Shown here: one piece after another, positions 1 to 7,649 of the stretch
Numbering within the stretch: the stretch's first letter is position 1
How the letters are laid out: each line of letters starts with the position of its first letter
DNA from: an uncultured Bacillota bacterium
GTDB taxonomy: Bacteria > Bacillota > Clostridia > Christensenellales > UBA1242
Direction of reading: 5' to 3'
DNA length: 32,469 bases
NCBI GenBank assembly: GCA_947088415.1
Contig: CAMUGK010000003.1
Span: 1-32,469, forward strand
Notes under the pieces: generated by a model
Told to the model about the DNA's origin: nothing
Database searches by the model: none
What the model saw: the letters and a program-made list of their open reading frames with translations, nothing else
Made by a program: the position numbers and the translations under genes

Positions 1-433
1 GAACAGCTCAAAGGCTTTTTTGTTGCCTAAAAAACAAACAGCCCTATTTTGTCGAATTATGTTCCTTTTTTAAAACGTCTTTGAATTTTTAATTTTTTAC
101 TCAAAATTTAAGTATAAAATTGCCATAAACTAAAAAATCGAATATTAAAAATCTTTTGTCTAAAACATGCTATATTTTGGCTAACTTTGTCAATCTTTGT
201 CGATTTTTTTACAAAAATACTGACATTATTCGACAAAACAAAACTAAATGTATTTTTATTCGACTATTATCGGCAAAATAAAACGCTATATGCCTTTATT
301 TTAAAGGTAATTAGACATTTTTAGACAAAAATAGTTAACTTGCGTAAATATTGTCGAATTCTGCAAATCGTCGTCGTATTTTGACGAAATTTTACCAATA
401 AAAAACATTTTTTTAAAAAATTATTCAAATTAC
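1..433. promoter_or_regulatory. Non-coding region with Spo0A (0A) boxes
   Basis: No gene is visible in this AT-rich stretch. It holds three perfect 0A-box cores, at 50-56 (TGTCGAA), 229-235 (TTCGACA) and 352-358 (TGTCGAA). Near matches lie at 198-204 and 259-265. The 0A box TTCGACA/TGTCGAA is the known binding site of the Spo0A C-terminal domain, and the next gene encodes just such a domain. Autoregulation is therefore a reasonable inference. The left part may also control a gene outside the window. Confidence 0.6.
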
Positions 434-462
434 TTTACATTTAAAATCACATGGAGTATAAT
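434..462 (+). promoter_or_regulatory. Sigma-A type promoter of the Spo0A-C protein
   Basis: A TTTACA -35 at 434-439 and a perfect TATAAT -10 at 457-462 are separated by 17 nt. The perfect 0A box at 352-358 lies about 75 nt upstream of the -35. A Shine-Dalgarno AGGAGG at 476-481 precedes the ATG at 486. Confidence 0.8.
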
Positions 463-485
463 AAGGTCAATTATTAGGAGGATTT

Positions 486-950
486 ATGAAAAAATCAACA
501 TTATACATTGAGTCAGAAGTTTCAAATGTTCTTTTGGCCACTGGCATGCCTGCACATTTGCAAGGCTTTCACTTTTTAAAGGATGCCATTATGGATGTCG
601 TTAAAAACCCAACCCATCTTCATCAACTTACCAAAAAACTTTATCCATACATTGCTGATAGGTTTAGCGTTACTTCGCCCATCGTGGAAAGAAGCATGCG
701 ACACGCAATAGAAATGGCAAAGAAAAACGGGTTGACCTACAACATTAATAAAATGTTAAACACTACATATCTTACAACAGATGAAAGACCATGTAATGGC
801 AATTTTATTGGTTTGGTTTCAGAAATAGTTAAAAAGAATATGTATAGATTAATGGCTCGTGCTCAAGATATTGAAGATATCGACGATGTCCCAGGATTTA
901 TCAAAGACCTTTTAGAAGATCTTGGCGAAACCCCAACAAGCGTTGCTTAA
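486..950 (+). CDS. Standalone Spo0A C-terminal DNA-binding domain protein (no receiver domain)
   Basis: A 154-residue protein whose first ~110 residues match the effector domain of Spo0A, the master regulator of sporulation. Visible family hallmarks are GMPAHLQGFHFLKDAI near the N-terminus, then LTKKLYPYIADRF, then the recognition-helix segment VERSMRHAIEMA, which keeps the VERxxRHAIE core that reads 0A boxes. The protein starts directly in the effector domain. No phosphoacceptor receiver domain is present, and no receiver ORF lies upstream. Residues ~115-154 are an acidic tail. The start is fixed by AGGAGG 4 nt before ATG. The likely role is a DNA-binding regulator that does not need phosphorelay input. 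DNA binding to 0A boxes is established for the family; targets here are inferred from the many 0A boxes in this window. A full-length Spo0A may exist elsewhere. Confidence 0.88.
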   Translation: MKKSTLYIESEVSNVLLATGMPAHLQGFHFLKDAIMDVVKNPTHLHQLTKKLYPYIADRFSVTSPIVERSMRHAIEMAKKNGLTYNINKMLNTTYLTTDERPCNGNFIGLVSEIVKKNMYRLMARAQDIEDIDDVPGFIKDLLEDLGETPTSVA

Positions 951-1029
951 ATAATCCACTTGTTTATATAAATCTTTTTGTCAAAATAAAAAACTGCTTT
1001 TAAGGGTGATAAATTTTGAAACTAGCAAA

Positions 1030-1059
1030 AAAACGAACTAATTAATTTTAGTTCGTTTT
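1030..1059 (-). terminator. Rho-independent terminator of the hydrolase gene
   Basis: AAAACGAACTAA and TTAGTTCGTTTT form a stem with a short AT loop. Read on the minus strand it ends in a T tract. The stop codon of the hydrolase lies within the stem, and the hairpin sits just inside the left end of element A. Confidence 0.7.
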
Positions 1060-1809
1060 TATATTTTTCAATGCGTTTTCAAAAGCCTCTTTTGTTTCTG
1101 GTGTGTTTGCCAAATCATGTGGCACATTTGGAAGAAGATAAAGTTGTTTTTCGCAAGTTAGCATTTTATATAATGTCTTGCTGTTCTTTATGTGCTTTTC
1201 ATTGTCCGCTAACCCAATCATAACATGTGTTTCTGCTGTAATCTTTTTAATTTGTTTTGTTAAGTCTAATGTTCTCATGTCTTCAACATAAGCAGTTGTC
1301 ATATGCAAAACTCTACCAGTGCTTTTTGAAACTTTATCATAAAAACCATTTTTGATTATTTCTTTTGCAAAACTATTCAGTTCTTGTTCGTTATAGTTAT
1401 AATAAGGAAAAGCACAAGGAATAAGTAAATTTACCTTTTTAGGAAATTCACCTGCATATTTAACAACGCTTATTGCACCCAAACTCTGTCCGGCAAGTGC
1501 AAAAGGTTCAGTGTAAAAAGATTGCGTTTTTGCCCATTCAATCGTATCTTCTAAATCTTGATAATGCCCGGTTGTTGTAATGCCTTCGGCAGAACACTCA
1601 CTTGCGTTATTAGAATTTGTTGCATCCAGGTTTACAACATTATATCCATGCTTTGCGAAAAAATCCTCCAAAACAAGCATGTGCGGATAGTCCTTTCTTG
1701 CACCAAGTCCATGCTCCAAAAATGCCAGTTTGTTTCGGTCTTTATCAGTATTTAGCCTAACTGCCATTTTCAGTCCTTTTCGATTTTCAATAAATAATTC
1801 TTTAATCAT
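1048..1809 (-). CDS. Alpha/beta hydrolase (serine hydrolase), cargo of element A
   Basis: A 253-residue alpha/beta hydrolase-fold protein. Visible features are the oxyanion-hole HGLGA at residues 34-38, the nucleophile elbow GQSLG at 107-111 with Ser109, the acid Asp202 in GLADNE, and the catalytic His231 in PHDL, giving a complete triad. There is no signal peptide, so it is probably cytoplasmic. The substrate cannot be told from sequence; esterase, lipase-like or S33-type peptidase are all possible. The ATG at 1809 is exactly 6 nt from a TATAAT -10 (minus strand, 1816-1821), so the mRNA is probably leaderless. A start at Met15 (1767, behind AAAGGA) would cut the first beta strand. The gene lies inside cassette A and is unrelated to the cargo of cassette B. 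Confidence 0.85.
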   Translation of the reverse strand: MIKELFIENRKGLKMAVRLNTDKDRNKLAFLEHGLGARKDYPHMLVLEDFFAKHGYNVVNLDATNSNNASECSAEGITTTGHYQDLEDTIEWAKTQSFYTEPFALAGQSLGAISVVKYAGEFPKKVNLLIPCAFPYYNYNEQELNSFAKEIIKNGFYDKVSKSTGRVLHMTTAYVEDMRTLDLTKQIKKITAETHVMIGLADNEKHIKNSKTLYKMLTCEKQLYLLPNVPHDLANTPETKEAFENALKNIKTN

Positions 1810-1815
1810 ATTTTT

Positions 1816-1847
1816 ATTATATCATAAAATCGTTATATTTGTATATA
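1816..1847 (-). promoter_or_regulatory. Extended -10 promoter shared by both cassettes
   Basis: On the minus strand TATATACAAA is followed, 13 nt later, by TGATATAAT. The same arrangement, with the same spacing, occurs in element B (about 7588-7619). Here the -10 ends 6 nt before the hydrolase ATG. The promoter therefore belongs to the conserved part of the cassette and drives whichever cargo is present. Confidence 0.65.
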
Positions 1848-1861
1848 AATTTTATAAAAAT

Positions 1862-2221
1862 TTTGGCATTTAGGCGTGTGCTTGTTTATAACAAATGGCT
1901 CGGCTTCGCCTCGCCAGACAAGCACACGCCTAACAACTTTGTAGCAAAAGAGCGGTTTGCTGGCGGAGCATATCGCAGACCGCTCTTTTGCTTTTTGTTT
2001 TCTTCTCTCTATTATTTTAGTGTAAACGAATATTCTTAGTTGTCAAGGTCAAAGCGAGTGTCTTGTTATTTGCAGTGCGTGTCATATCAACGACAACCTG
2101 TGACAACGGCAGAAATATTCGTTTGTTTTGCAGTCAAGAGAGAGTAAGCACAAAAAAGAAAACACCTAGTTGTGTTGGTGTTCTCTTTGTTATTCTGCTA
2201 GTTTCAAAAGTCATTAACTAA
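1862..2221. ncRNA. Structured module, copy A (candidate RNA or folded ssDNA)
   Basis: About 360 nt, homologous to 7650-7990. Stems: H1 1872-1885/1918-1931 (14 bp), capped by GGC-TC-GGC-TTC-GCC-TC-GCC at 1897-1915. H2 1943-1956/1979-1992 (14 bp), followed by TTTTGTTTTC. H3 has an outer stem 2004-2010/2137-2143, a middle stem 2024-2034/2114-2124 and an inner stem 2039-2045/2101-2107, with GGCAGA on the 3' side. H4 is AACACC 2161-2166/GGTGTT 2177-2182. Several stems differ from copy B by compensatory changes. I recognise no known RNA family. The strand of any transcript is undecided: H2 looks like a plus-strand terminator, while a minus-strand transcript would run into the cargo gene. Confidence 0.55.
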
Positions 2222-2222
2222 A

Positions 2223-2383
2223 GTGGCAGTTTTTTGTTTTAAAGCGTTTTTCTAATTTTAAAATTTTGTAATGCTTGTATATTGCCATATATACTTATAT
2301 TAATATAACTATATATTTTAAAATATGTGAATATTAAAAAAAGAAGATAACAATATCTTCTTTTTTTATTTCTTAATTATTGA
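2223..2383. other. Intergenic stretch with rubrerythrin terminator
   Basis: It begins with GCAGTTTTTT (2226-2235), the right arm of the terminator split by element A, and ends with a hairpin next to rbr: AAGAAGATA (2341-2349) against TATCTTCTT (2354-2362), with T/A tracts on both sides. I see nothing else in it. Confidence 0.6.
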
Positions 2384-2923
2384 TTACAAATCTTCAGATA
2401 ACACTTGGAAATAGCCTTGTGGATGTTTGCAAACTGGACAAACATTTGGAGCATTGTCGCCAACATGAATATGTCCACAGTTTCTGCAAATCCAAATTAC
2501 TTTTTCAGTCTTTTTAAATACTGTGGCATTTTTAACTGCTTCAGCAAGTTTTCTATATCTTTCTTCATGATGCTTTTCAATTTCAGCAACGCCTTCAAAA
2601 GCAACAGCGATTTCTTCAAATCCTTCTCTTCTTGCATCTTGAGCCATCTTTTTATACATAGATGTCCATTCTTCATTTTCTCCAGCTGCAGCAGCAAGAA
2701 GATTTTCTAAAGTTGAACCAACGCTTCCACCATTTAAAAGTTTAAACCACATTTTAGCATGTTCTTTTTCGTTGTTTGCTGTTTCAGTAAAAATTTCAGC
2801 AATTTGTTTGTAACCCTCCTTATCTGCTTGAGAAGCAAAGTAAGTATACTTGTTTCTAGCTTGGCTTTCTCCAGCAAAAGCATTTTGAAGATTTTTTTCT
2901 GTTTGAGTTCCTTTTAATTCCAT
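2384..2923 (-). CDS. rbr: Rubrerythrin
   Basis: A 179-residue rubrerythrin, a non-haem iron protein that reduces peroxide in the cytoplasm of anaerobes. The N-terminal four-helix ferritin-like domain carries the diiron ligands: Glu19, Glu52 with His55 (ExxH), Glu82 and Glu85 (GENEE), and Glu116 with His119 (EKHHEER). The C-terminal rubredoxin-like domain has CRNCG and CPVC at ~145-165 for the Fe(SCys)4 centre. Length is normal and all ligands are present. The start has GGAGG at the usual distance. It appears monocistronic, with its own terminator. Its presence points to an anaerobic host that meets oxygen stress. Confidence 0.96.
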   Translation of the reverse strand: MELKGTQTEKNLQNAFAGESQARNKYTYFASQADKEGYKQIAEIFTETANNEKEHAKMWFKLLNGGSVGSTLENLLAAAAGENEEWTSMYKKMAQDARREGFEEIAVAFEGVAEIEKHHEERYRKLAEAVKNATVFKKTEKVIWICRNCGHIHVGDNAPNVCPVCKHPQGYFQVLSEDL

Positions 2924-3103
2924 ACTTCCTCCTTATTTTAGAACATCTCTATTTTAACTTAAATGCACAAAAATGTCAAATAAAATAACATATTTAAAAT
3001 TAACAATTATTAAAACCAAGTAAAGTATATTGCTTAGAATTGAGCAAAAATATATCGGCGCAAGCATTTTTTGAAACAAAATAATATTAACTACGCTGAT
3101 AAA

Positions 3104-3119
3104 TGTTTCACGTGAAACA
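3104..3119. other. parS site 1
   Basis: The perfect 16-bp palindrome TGTTTCACGTGAAACA is the canonical parS sequence bound by chromosomal ParB. It lies downstream of parB in otherwise empty intergenic DNA. Confidence 0.95.
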
Positions 3120-3239
3120 TTTTAACTGCAATACAAACAAGGTGATAATATTATTTTTAGCATGGCATTATAAATTTTTTTAAGATTTAAACTTAGACTT
3201 TGACTGGATTAAGATTTTTGATTTTTTATCTCCTGAAAA

Positions 3240-3255
3240 TGTTTCACGTGAAACA
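3240..3255. other. parS site 2
   Basis: A second perfect copy of TGTTTCACGTGAAACA, 120 nt from the first. Two close parS sites next to parAB and near oriC form the expected nucleation point for ParB spreading. The rest of 2924-3313 holds no gene that I can support. Confidence 0.95.
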
Positions 3256-3313
3256 TTTTTTGCAAAGCTGCTTTTTAATAGCTTTATTTATAATATTTAT
3301 TGTAAGTGCAAAC

Positions 3314-3340
3314 AAAAAAGAGCTGTAATTTGCTCTTTTT
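3314..3340 (-). terminator. Terminator of the parA-parB operon
   Basis: AAAAAAGAGC (3314-3323) pairs with GCTCTTTTT (3332-3340). On the minus strand the hairpin is followed by a T run, just after the parB stop. Confidence 0.7.
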
Positions 3341-3343
3341 CTT

Positions 3344-4297
3344 TTAATTATGACGTTTGTTATAATTTTTTAAATCTTCCAATGTGATTTCTTTTTTCTT
3401 TAATAAATCAATCATGTCTGCAAGCCTGTCTAAATCATCTCTTGAATAGTAGTCAATATAAATTCTTCCTTTATGGTCGTTACCTATTGCTGATACTTTT
3501 GTGGCAAACACTCTTTGCATGTCATTAACAAGTTCTTTCAATTCAATAGATTGCTCAACAGGTTTAACAACAGTAGCCTTGGCTGGATTTGTATAGTTTT
3601 TCACAGCTTTTTCAAGATCACGAACACTTAATTTGCCAGACGCAGCTGAATTTGCTAATTTTATTTGAAAATTTTCATCTTCAATAACTACAAGCGATCT
3701 AGCATGACCAGCAGAAAGCTTTCCGCTTTCAACCAATTTTAACACGTCTGGGGCAAGACTTAAAAGTCTTAATGTATTTGCAACATTTGAACGGCTTTTG
3801 CCAATTCTTTCAGCAACCACTTCTTGCGTAAGTTTATATTCGTCCATAAGCTGTTTAATTGCCTTAGCGGCTTCAATAGGGTTAAGGTCTTCTCTTTGCA
3901 GGTTTTCAATAAGTGAAATTTCTTTAACTTGCTTTTCTGTATAGTTTTTTATTACAACAGGCACACTTTCAAGTCCAGCAATCTGAGAAGCTCTCCAACG
4001 TCGTTCGCCAGCGATAATCATATATCCGCCGTCGGCTTCTTTATTAACAACTAAAGGTTGAATCACGCCATGAATTTTAATTGAACTTGCAAGGTCTTGC
4101 AAAGCTTCTTCATCAAAAAATTTACGAGGTTGATTTGGGTTTGGACGTATTTCAGACACTTTAACTTCTGTCACGCCATTTTCTTTTTTTACTACCGTTT
4201 GCTCGTTAGGTGTAGTTATGTTTTCATTACTAACATCGCTATCATACAAGCCAAATAAGCTTTCAAGCCCTCTTCCTAATCCTTTTTTGTTACTCAT
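3344..4297 (-). CDS. parB: Chromosome partitioning protein ParB (Spo0J)
   Basis: ParB, the CTP-dependent clamp that loads at parS and spreads to organise the origin. It begins MSNKKGLGRGLESLFG, the typical N-terminus that stimulates ParA. The ParB/Srx CTPase fold follows (RPNPNQPRKFF, then the phosphate-binding GERRWRAS), then IENLQREDLNPIEAA and a helix-turn-helix around QEVVAERIGKSRSNVANTLRLL, and a C-terminal dimerisation domain. Of two adjacent ATGs, the second (4297) is 6 nt from GGAG and is preferred over 4300. It overlaps the end of parA, so translation is coupled. The two parS sites lie just downstream. Confidence 0.96.
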   Translation of the reverse strand: MSNKKGLGRGLESLFGLYDSDVSNENITTPNEQTVVKKENGVTEVKVSEIRPNPNQPRKFFDEEALQDLASSIKIHGVIQPLVVNKEADGGYMIIAGERRWRASQIAGLESVPVVIKNYTEKQVKEISLIENLQREDLNPIEAAKAIKQLMDEYKLTQEVVAERIGKSRSNVANTLRLLSLAPDVLKLVESGKLSAGHARSLVVIEDENFQIKLANSAASGKLSVRDLEKAVKNYTNPAKATVVKPVEQSIELKELVNDMQRVFATKVSAIGNDHKGRIYIDYYSRDDLDRLADMIDLLKKKEITLEDLKNYNKRHN

Positions 4298-5117
4298 CAT
4301 CTTCTCCTTTTCTCAATTTAATTTTAGTGTCTTTTGTTATAGTTTTATAACTAACTTTGTTTCTGTCTAAAAATTCTTCCGCCAAGCTTAAATAGGCATC
4401 TGCTCCTTTTGAAGATGGTTCATACACGACAATAGGCTCGCCATGACTTGGCGCTTCCGCCAAACGAATATTTCTTGGAATATAAGTAAAGAAGACTTTT
4501 TTGCCAAAGAATTTTAAGATTTCATCACTAACTTGGTTTGTAAGATTTGAACGCTTATCTTTCATTGTCATCACAACGCCTTCAACATCAATCTTTGGAT
4601 TGAGTTGAAATTTAATAAGGCGAATTGTGTTCATAAGTTGTGTTATACCCATAAGAGGGTAGTATTCGCATTGCATTGGAATTATAACGCTGTCACAAGC
4701 GGTGAGTGCATTAACTGTAATAAGACCAAGAGAAGGGGGACAGTCGATAAAGATAAAGTCATATCTTTCTCTTAAAGGATCTAAAATTCCTTTGATAATC
4801 TTTTCTCTTTGTGGCATTTGCACCATATCTAGCTCAGCACCCGCCAAATCTACAGTTGATGGCAAAATATCCAAACCTTCAATTAAAGTAGGTTTGATAA
4901 CTTCTTCCACATTTGTATCGCCAGATATTAAATCATAAATAGTTTTTAAATCTTCAGTCTTGTCAATTCCAAGCCCACTGGTTGCATTCCCTTGTGGGTC
5001 AAGGTCTAAAACAAGAACTTTTTTACCCATAACAGCCACATAAGATGCCAAATTGATACAAGTTGTAGTTTTGCCAACACCACCTTTTTGGTTGGCTAAA
5101 GCAATAATTTTTCCCAT
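4290..5117 (-). CDS. parA: Chromosome partitioning ATPase ParA (Soj)
   Basis: A ParA/Soj Walker-type ATPase that works with ParB in origin segregation. In Bacillus it also controls DnaA. It has the deviant Walker A KGGVGKTT at residues 11-18, the Walker A' region DLDPQGNATSGLG and Walker B FIDCPPSLG. The true start is MGKIIALANQ at 5117, 5 nt after AGGAG; an upstream in-frame Met at 5159 would add a 14-residue leader and has no ribosome site. It overlaps parB by a few nucleotides in a two-gene operon. Confidence 0.96.
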   Translation of the reverse strand: MGKIIALANQKGGVGKTTTCINLASYVAVMGKKVLVLDLDPQGNATSGLGIDKTEDLKTIYDLISGDTNVEEVIKPTLIEGLDILPSTVDLAGAELDMVQMPQREKIIKGILDPLRERYDFIFIDCPPSLGLITVNALTACDSVIIPMQCEYYPLMGITQLMNTIRLIKFQLNPKIDVEGVVMTMKDKRSNLTNQVSDEILKFFGKKVFFTYIPRNIRLAEAPSHGEPIVVYEPSSKGADAYLSLAEEFLDRNKVSYKTITKDTKIKLRKGEDDE

Positions 5118-5256
5118 AATTTCTCCTAGAAGTATTTTTACAACACTATAATAACACAAAAAATCGCAAAAATAAAGGAATTTTGCGTTTTTATATTAAA
5201 AAAACTATGTTTTTACAAAATTTTTGATAATTTTTAAACTTTTTTAGAAAAAGGGC

Positions 5257-5282
5257 TTGACAAATCCCCCCCCGACTATAAT
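5257..5282 (+). promoter_or_regulatory. Promoter with a C8 tract in a short spacer
   Basis: A perfect TTGACA -35 (5257-5262) and a perfect TATAAT -10 (5277-5282) are only 14 nt apart. Eight of these nucleotides are an uninterrupted run of C (5266-5273) in strongly AT-rich DNA. Three more C would give the optimal 17-nt spacer. Poly-C or poly-G tracts in promoter spacers are known phase-variation switches (opc and porA of Neisseria). Confidence 0.65.
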
Positions 5283-5322
5283 AGAGTTATAGCAAGCAAA
5301 AACTTGCACATAAGGAGAAAAA

Positions 5323-6525
5323 GTGAAAAGTGATTACAATATAAAAAAAGAAGAAATTAAAAAAAAGAAGGAAGAACGTAAACGTCTCGAACTTGAACTT
5401 AAAGAAAAAAGAAAAACAGAACGAATATCTCTAAGAGAGAAACTTCAGCTTAGAAGATTTGAAAATGAAGAAAAAAAACTAAGAAAAGCGCAAGAGTTAG
5501 AAGAACGCTATAAACAATACAAAGAAAAAACTATATTAGACAACAATCAGGATTTAGAAACTAAAAAAACCAACAGCGATTCTTTAATTTCAGCAGAAGA
5601 AAGCGTAAAAGATAAACTTAGGAAATATTTGGAAAGATATGCTAATGAAATTAGTATTAATGCATATATCGAGACCAGCGTATATCTTCCAAATAAAACA
5701 AGTATTGCTTTAGCTATCTCTATTCCTATTCTTGAAAAAAGACTTGTTGATACTGGTGATGAAAAAGAAAAAGAAAATATAGAAGAGCAGTTGAATATAT
5801 TTTATGATATTCTTGAAGAATATGGAAATTTTAATTACCCTTGCCTATTTTTTAACTTAGGCACCGAAGAACAAAAAGACTTTGACGAGATGGCAAAGTT
5901 GGTTGTTAAAAAGTTTGAAAAAGATTTTGCAAACGAAATCCAAGCGGAGCTAGACAGACAAAAAGAGCGTAGAGACCGATTGACTAATCGGGTTAGGGGA
6001 TTGTTAGAAGAAGAGAAAACCAAAGAAGAGAAGTCGGAAGAAAAAAATATCGAAGAAGAAAAGACAATTCTGAAGAAAAAACAAACAACCCATAAAAACG
6101 AAACCAATAACAATGCTCCTTGTTTTAAAAGAAGAAATGAAGTTGGCAAAGATGCTTATTTTATAGAGAGCCCTGAGGGTTTTTGGCATGAAAACATCGC
6201 CGTTTTAAAGAAAGGAAACAATCGTGATCAAATAGTTATAAACAAAGTTTTAAAAAACTTAAGGAAAAATAAGGTTTTTTGTTATCCCTATTTAGGAAAA
6301 GCCTTTTCTGAAGATGGGCAAGAAATCGTCCTGATAGCGTGTTTTTACAAAGAAGAGCAATACGAAAGCTTCTGTGAAGCATTATCTAGTGCAGGATTAC
6401 ATGAATCACAACTTCCATCTTCAACAGTATACATGGAAAGAGCTGGCGTAGACATCGATTTCTGTAATTATTATATAGATGAACAGACAAGAACTAAAGC
6501 AAATAACGAACAAGAGCAACAATAA
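5323..6525 (+). CDS. Unknown coiled-coil protein with possible phase-variable expression
   Basis: A 400-residue protein of no family I recognise. Residues ~1-75 are a highly charged, Lys/Glu/Arg-rich coiled coil. Residues ~90-215 look like a globular, mostly helical part, ~215-260 is a second charged coiled coil, and ~275-390 is a mixed alpha/beta C-terminal domain (GKDAYFIESPEGFWHENIA to VDIDFCNYYID). No signal peptide or membrane segment is seen, so it is probably cytoplasmic. The start is GTG at 5323, 5 nt after AGGAG. It is transcribed away from parA, and its terminator appears to have been split by element B. Its unusual promoter suggests switching of expression level, which is an inference. 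Confidence 0.75.
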   Translation: MKSDYNIKKEEIKKKKEERKRLELELKEKRKTERISLREKLQLRRFENEEKKLRKAQELEERYKQYKEKTILDNNQDLETKKTNSDSLISAEESVKDKLRKYLERYANEISINAYIETSVYLPNKTSIALAISIPILEKRLVDTGDEKEKENIEEQLNIFYDILEEYGNFNYPCLFFNLGTEEQKDFDEMAKLVVKKFEKDFANEIQAELDRQKERRDRLTNRVRGLLEEEKTKEEKSEEKNIEEEKTILKKKQTTHKNETNNNAPCFKRRNEVGKDAYFIESPEGFWHENIAVLKKGNNRDQIVINKVLKNLRKNKVFCYPYLGKAFSEDGQEIVLIACFYKEEQYESFCEALSSAGLHESQLPSSTVYMERAGVDIDFCNYYIDEQTRTKANNEQEQQ

Positions 6526-6600
6526 AAAACCAGACAAAAGTCTATAAATTTTGAAACTAGTAAAATTACTCTAGCCAAAATGATTACTTATCTATAAGAA

Positions 6601-6637
6601 AATAAAATTAAACTAAATAAAGAAGTTTAATTTTATT
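6601..6637 (-). terminator. Terminator of the transglutaminase-like gene
   Basis: AATAAAATTAAACT (6601-6614) pairs with AGTTTAATTTTATT (6624-6637) around an AT-rich loop. It lies downstream of the cargo gene, inside element B. Confidence 0.6.
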
Positions 6638-6678
6638 TTTAAACTTTTTATAAAAATCAGTTTTATATGTATACCCTA

Positions 6679-7563
6679 TCAATATTTTATATATGGATTA
6701 TAATATGGTCCATGTAGTAATCTAAACTTTTCGTTTGTTTCCCAAAGATTTTTTAATTTGTTAAAATTTTGATCTGGGTTAAGCATCAATTTTGCAAGGT
6801 TATCAAGTTCGACGTAATCTTCGCTAGAAAGTTTGTCGAAATTATTGTCATAAACGAATTCTGGCGTATATCTATATGGCAATTCAATATTCATTAAGGC
6901 ATTAAAATCCAAAAATAACACATGCGCAAGAATATCCATTCCTTTATATGAAGTATGCTTAAGATATTTGTCTAAATCTTTAAGTTCGCCTTTCCTTGCT
7001 TTTAACCACAACGCAGCGGGATATTCAAATTCTGTTTTAATATCATACAAGTTGACATTTTTATTATGAGTTCTTGTTGTATCTTGAATTTGTGCATCTA
7101 TAGCTATCCATCTTTTTTCTTTTTCATCCCAGTATTCATTTATCCAATGGTCGACATTATAATCAGCATAAATGTATGGTGCAAAACCGCTTCTACATCT
7201 ACAAGGTATGCCTTTTGCTTTCATAATGGATGCAAACAAAATTGAAATATATCTACAAGTTACAACAATTCGTTTTTCTATGGGTCTATCAATGTAAAAG
7301 CCCTTTCCATCTAATCTAAAAATTTCACTAGTCATCGCTGTCGCAGTGTTTAGTGCATCATATAAGCAATTATACCAAACAAAATTTTTACTGATATCTT
7401 CTTTTTTTAATGAGCGAAAAACACGCATCTTATGGATGTGCTGGTCGCATACTAAATCCCTCAACTTGTGTACATCATTTGTCAATGAAACAAAATATTC
7501 TTTATAAACTCCTGCGTTTGTGTAAAACGATGCCTGCCTATAAAAGTCTTTTATTTTATTCAT
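6679..7563 (-). CDS. Transglutaminase-like (papain-fold) protein, cargo of element B
   Basis: A 294-residue protein with a transglutaminase-core signature. A Cys103 helix (VTCRYISILFASIM) is followed by GIPCRCRSGF, His139 in DHWINEYW and Asp156 in WIAIDAQ, which is the expected Cys-His-Asp triad order. No signal peptide or membrane helix is visible, suggesting a cytoplasmic peptidase, amidase or transglutaminase-like enzyme of unknown substrate. Unlike the hydrolase of cassette A, it has a short leader with AAGGGG before the ATG. Upstream is the conserved cassette promoter with TGATATAAT. It is unrelated to the cargo of cassette A although the surrounding DNA is homologous. Confidence 0.8.
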   Translation of the reverse strand: MNKIKDFYRQASFYTNAGVYKEYFVSLTNDVHKLRDLVCDQHIHKMRVFRSLKKEDISKNFVWYNCLYDALNTATAMTSEIFRLDGKGFYIDRPIEKRIVVTCRYISILFASIMKAKGIPCRCRSGFAPYIYADYNVDHWINEYWDEKEKRWIAIDAQIQDTTRTHNKNVNLYDIKTEFEYPAALWLKARKGELKDLDKYLKHTSYKGMDILAHVLFLDFNALMNIELPYRYTPEFVYDNNFDKLSSEDYVELDNLAKLMLNPDQNFNKLKNLWETNEKFRLLHGPYYNPYIKY

Positions 7564-7649
7564 AATAAAATTCCCCTTTGCAAAAATATTATATCACAAA
7601 AATTCTTTGTTTGTATATAAATAAAAGAAACAATTTAAAAAATTATCAA

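Larger units (their letters stand above)
1009..2222. mobile_element. Cassette element A: alpha/beta hydrolase cargo plus structured module, inserted in a terminator
   Basis: The left end ATAAATTTTGAAACTAG (from 1009) is shared with element B at 6544. The inner 14-bp inverted repeat is TTTTGAAACTAGCA at 1014-1027 and its complement at 2196-2209. Inside are a minus-strand hydrolase gene with its own terminator, a promoter and the structured module 1862-2221. Outside, AAAAAACTGC (988-997) and GCAGTTTTTT (2226-2235) look like the two arms of one rho-independent terminator split by the insertion. GTG is repeated at 1006-1008 and 2223-2225 as a possible short target duplication. No transposase is present, so it would be mobilised in trans. 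Boundaries are inferred from comparing only two copies. Confidence 0.6.

Noticed and set aside
1872..1933. Integron attC site (ends in GCCTAAC)
   Set aside because: The core is not kept in copy B (GCCTATAAC), the matching GTTRRRY is missing, and no integrase is present.
1839..2039. 66-codon plus-strand open frame over the start of the structured module
   Set aside because: It runs across the H1 and H2 hairpins, has no ribosome site, and is not preserved in the homologous module of element B.
1009..2222. Group II (IIC) intron or IS element
   Set aside because: Terminator targeting suggested it, but there is no GUGYG 5' end, no domain V-like hairpin, no reverse transcriptase and no transposase.
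6834..6840. 0A box TGTCGAA in the transglutaminase-like gene (and 22966 in recF)
   Set aside because: Within coding sequence, single, and within the number expected by chance.
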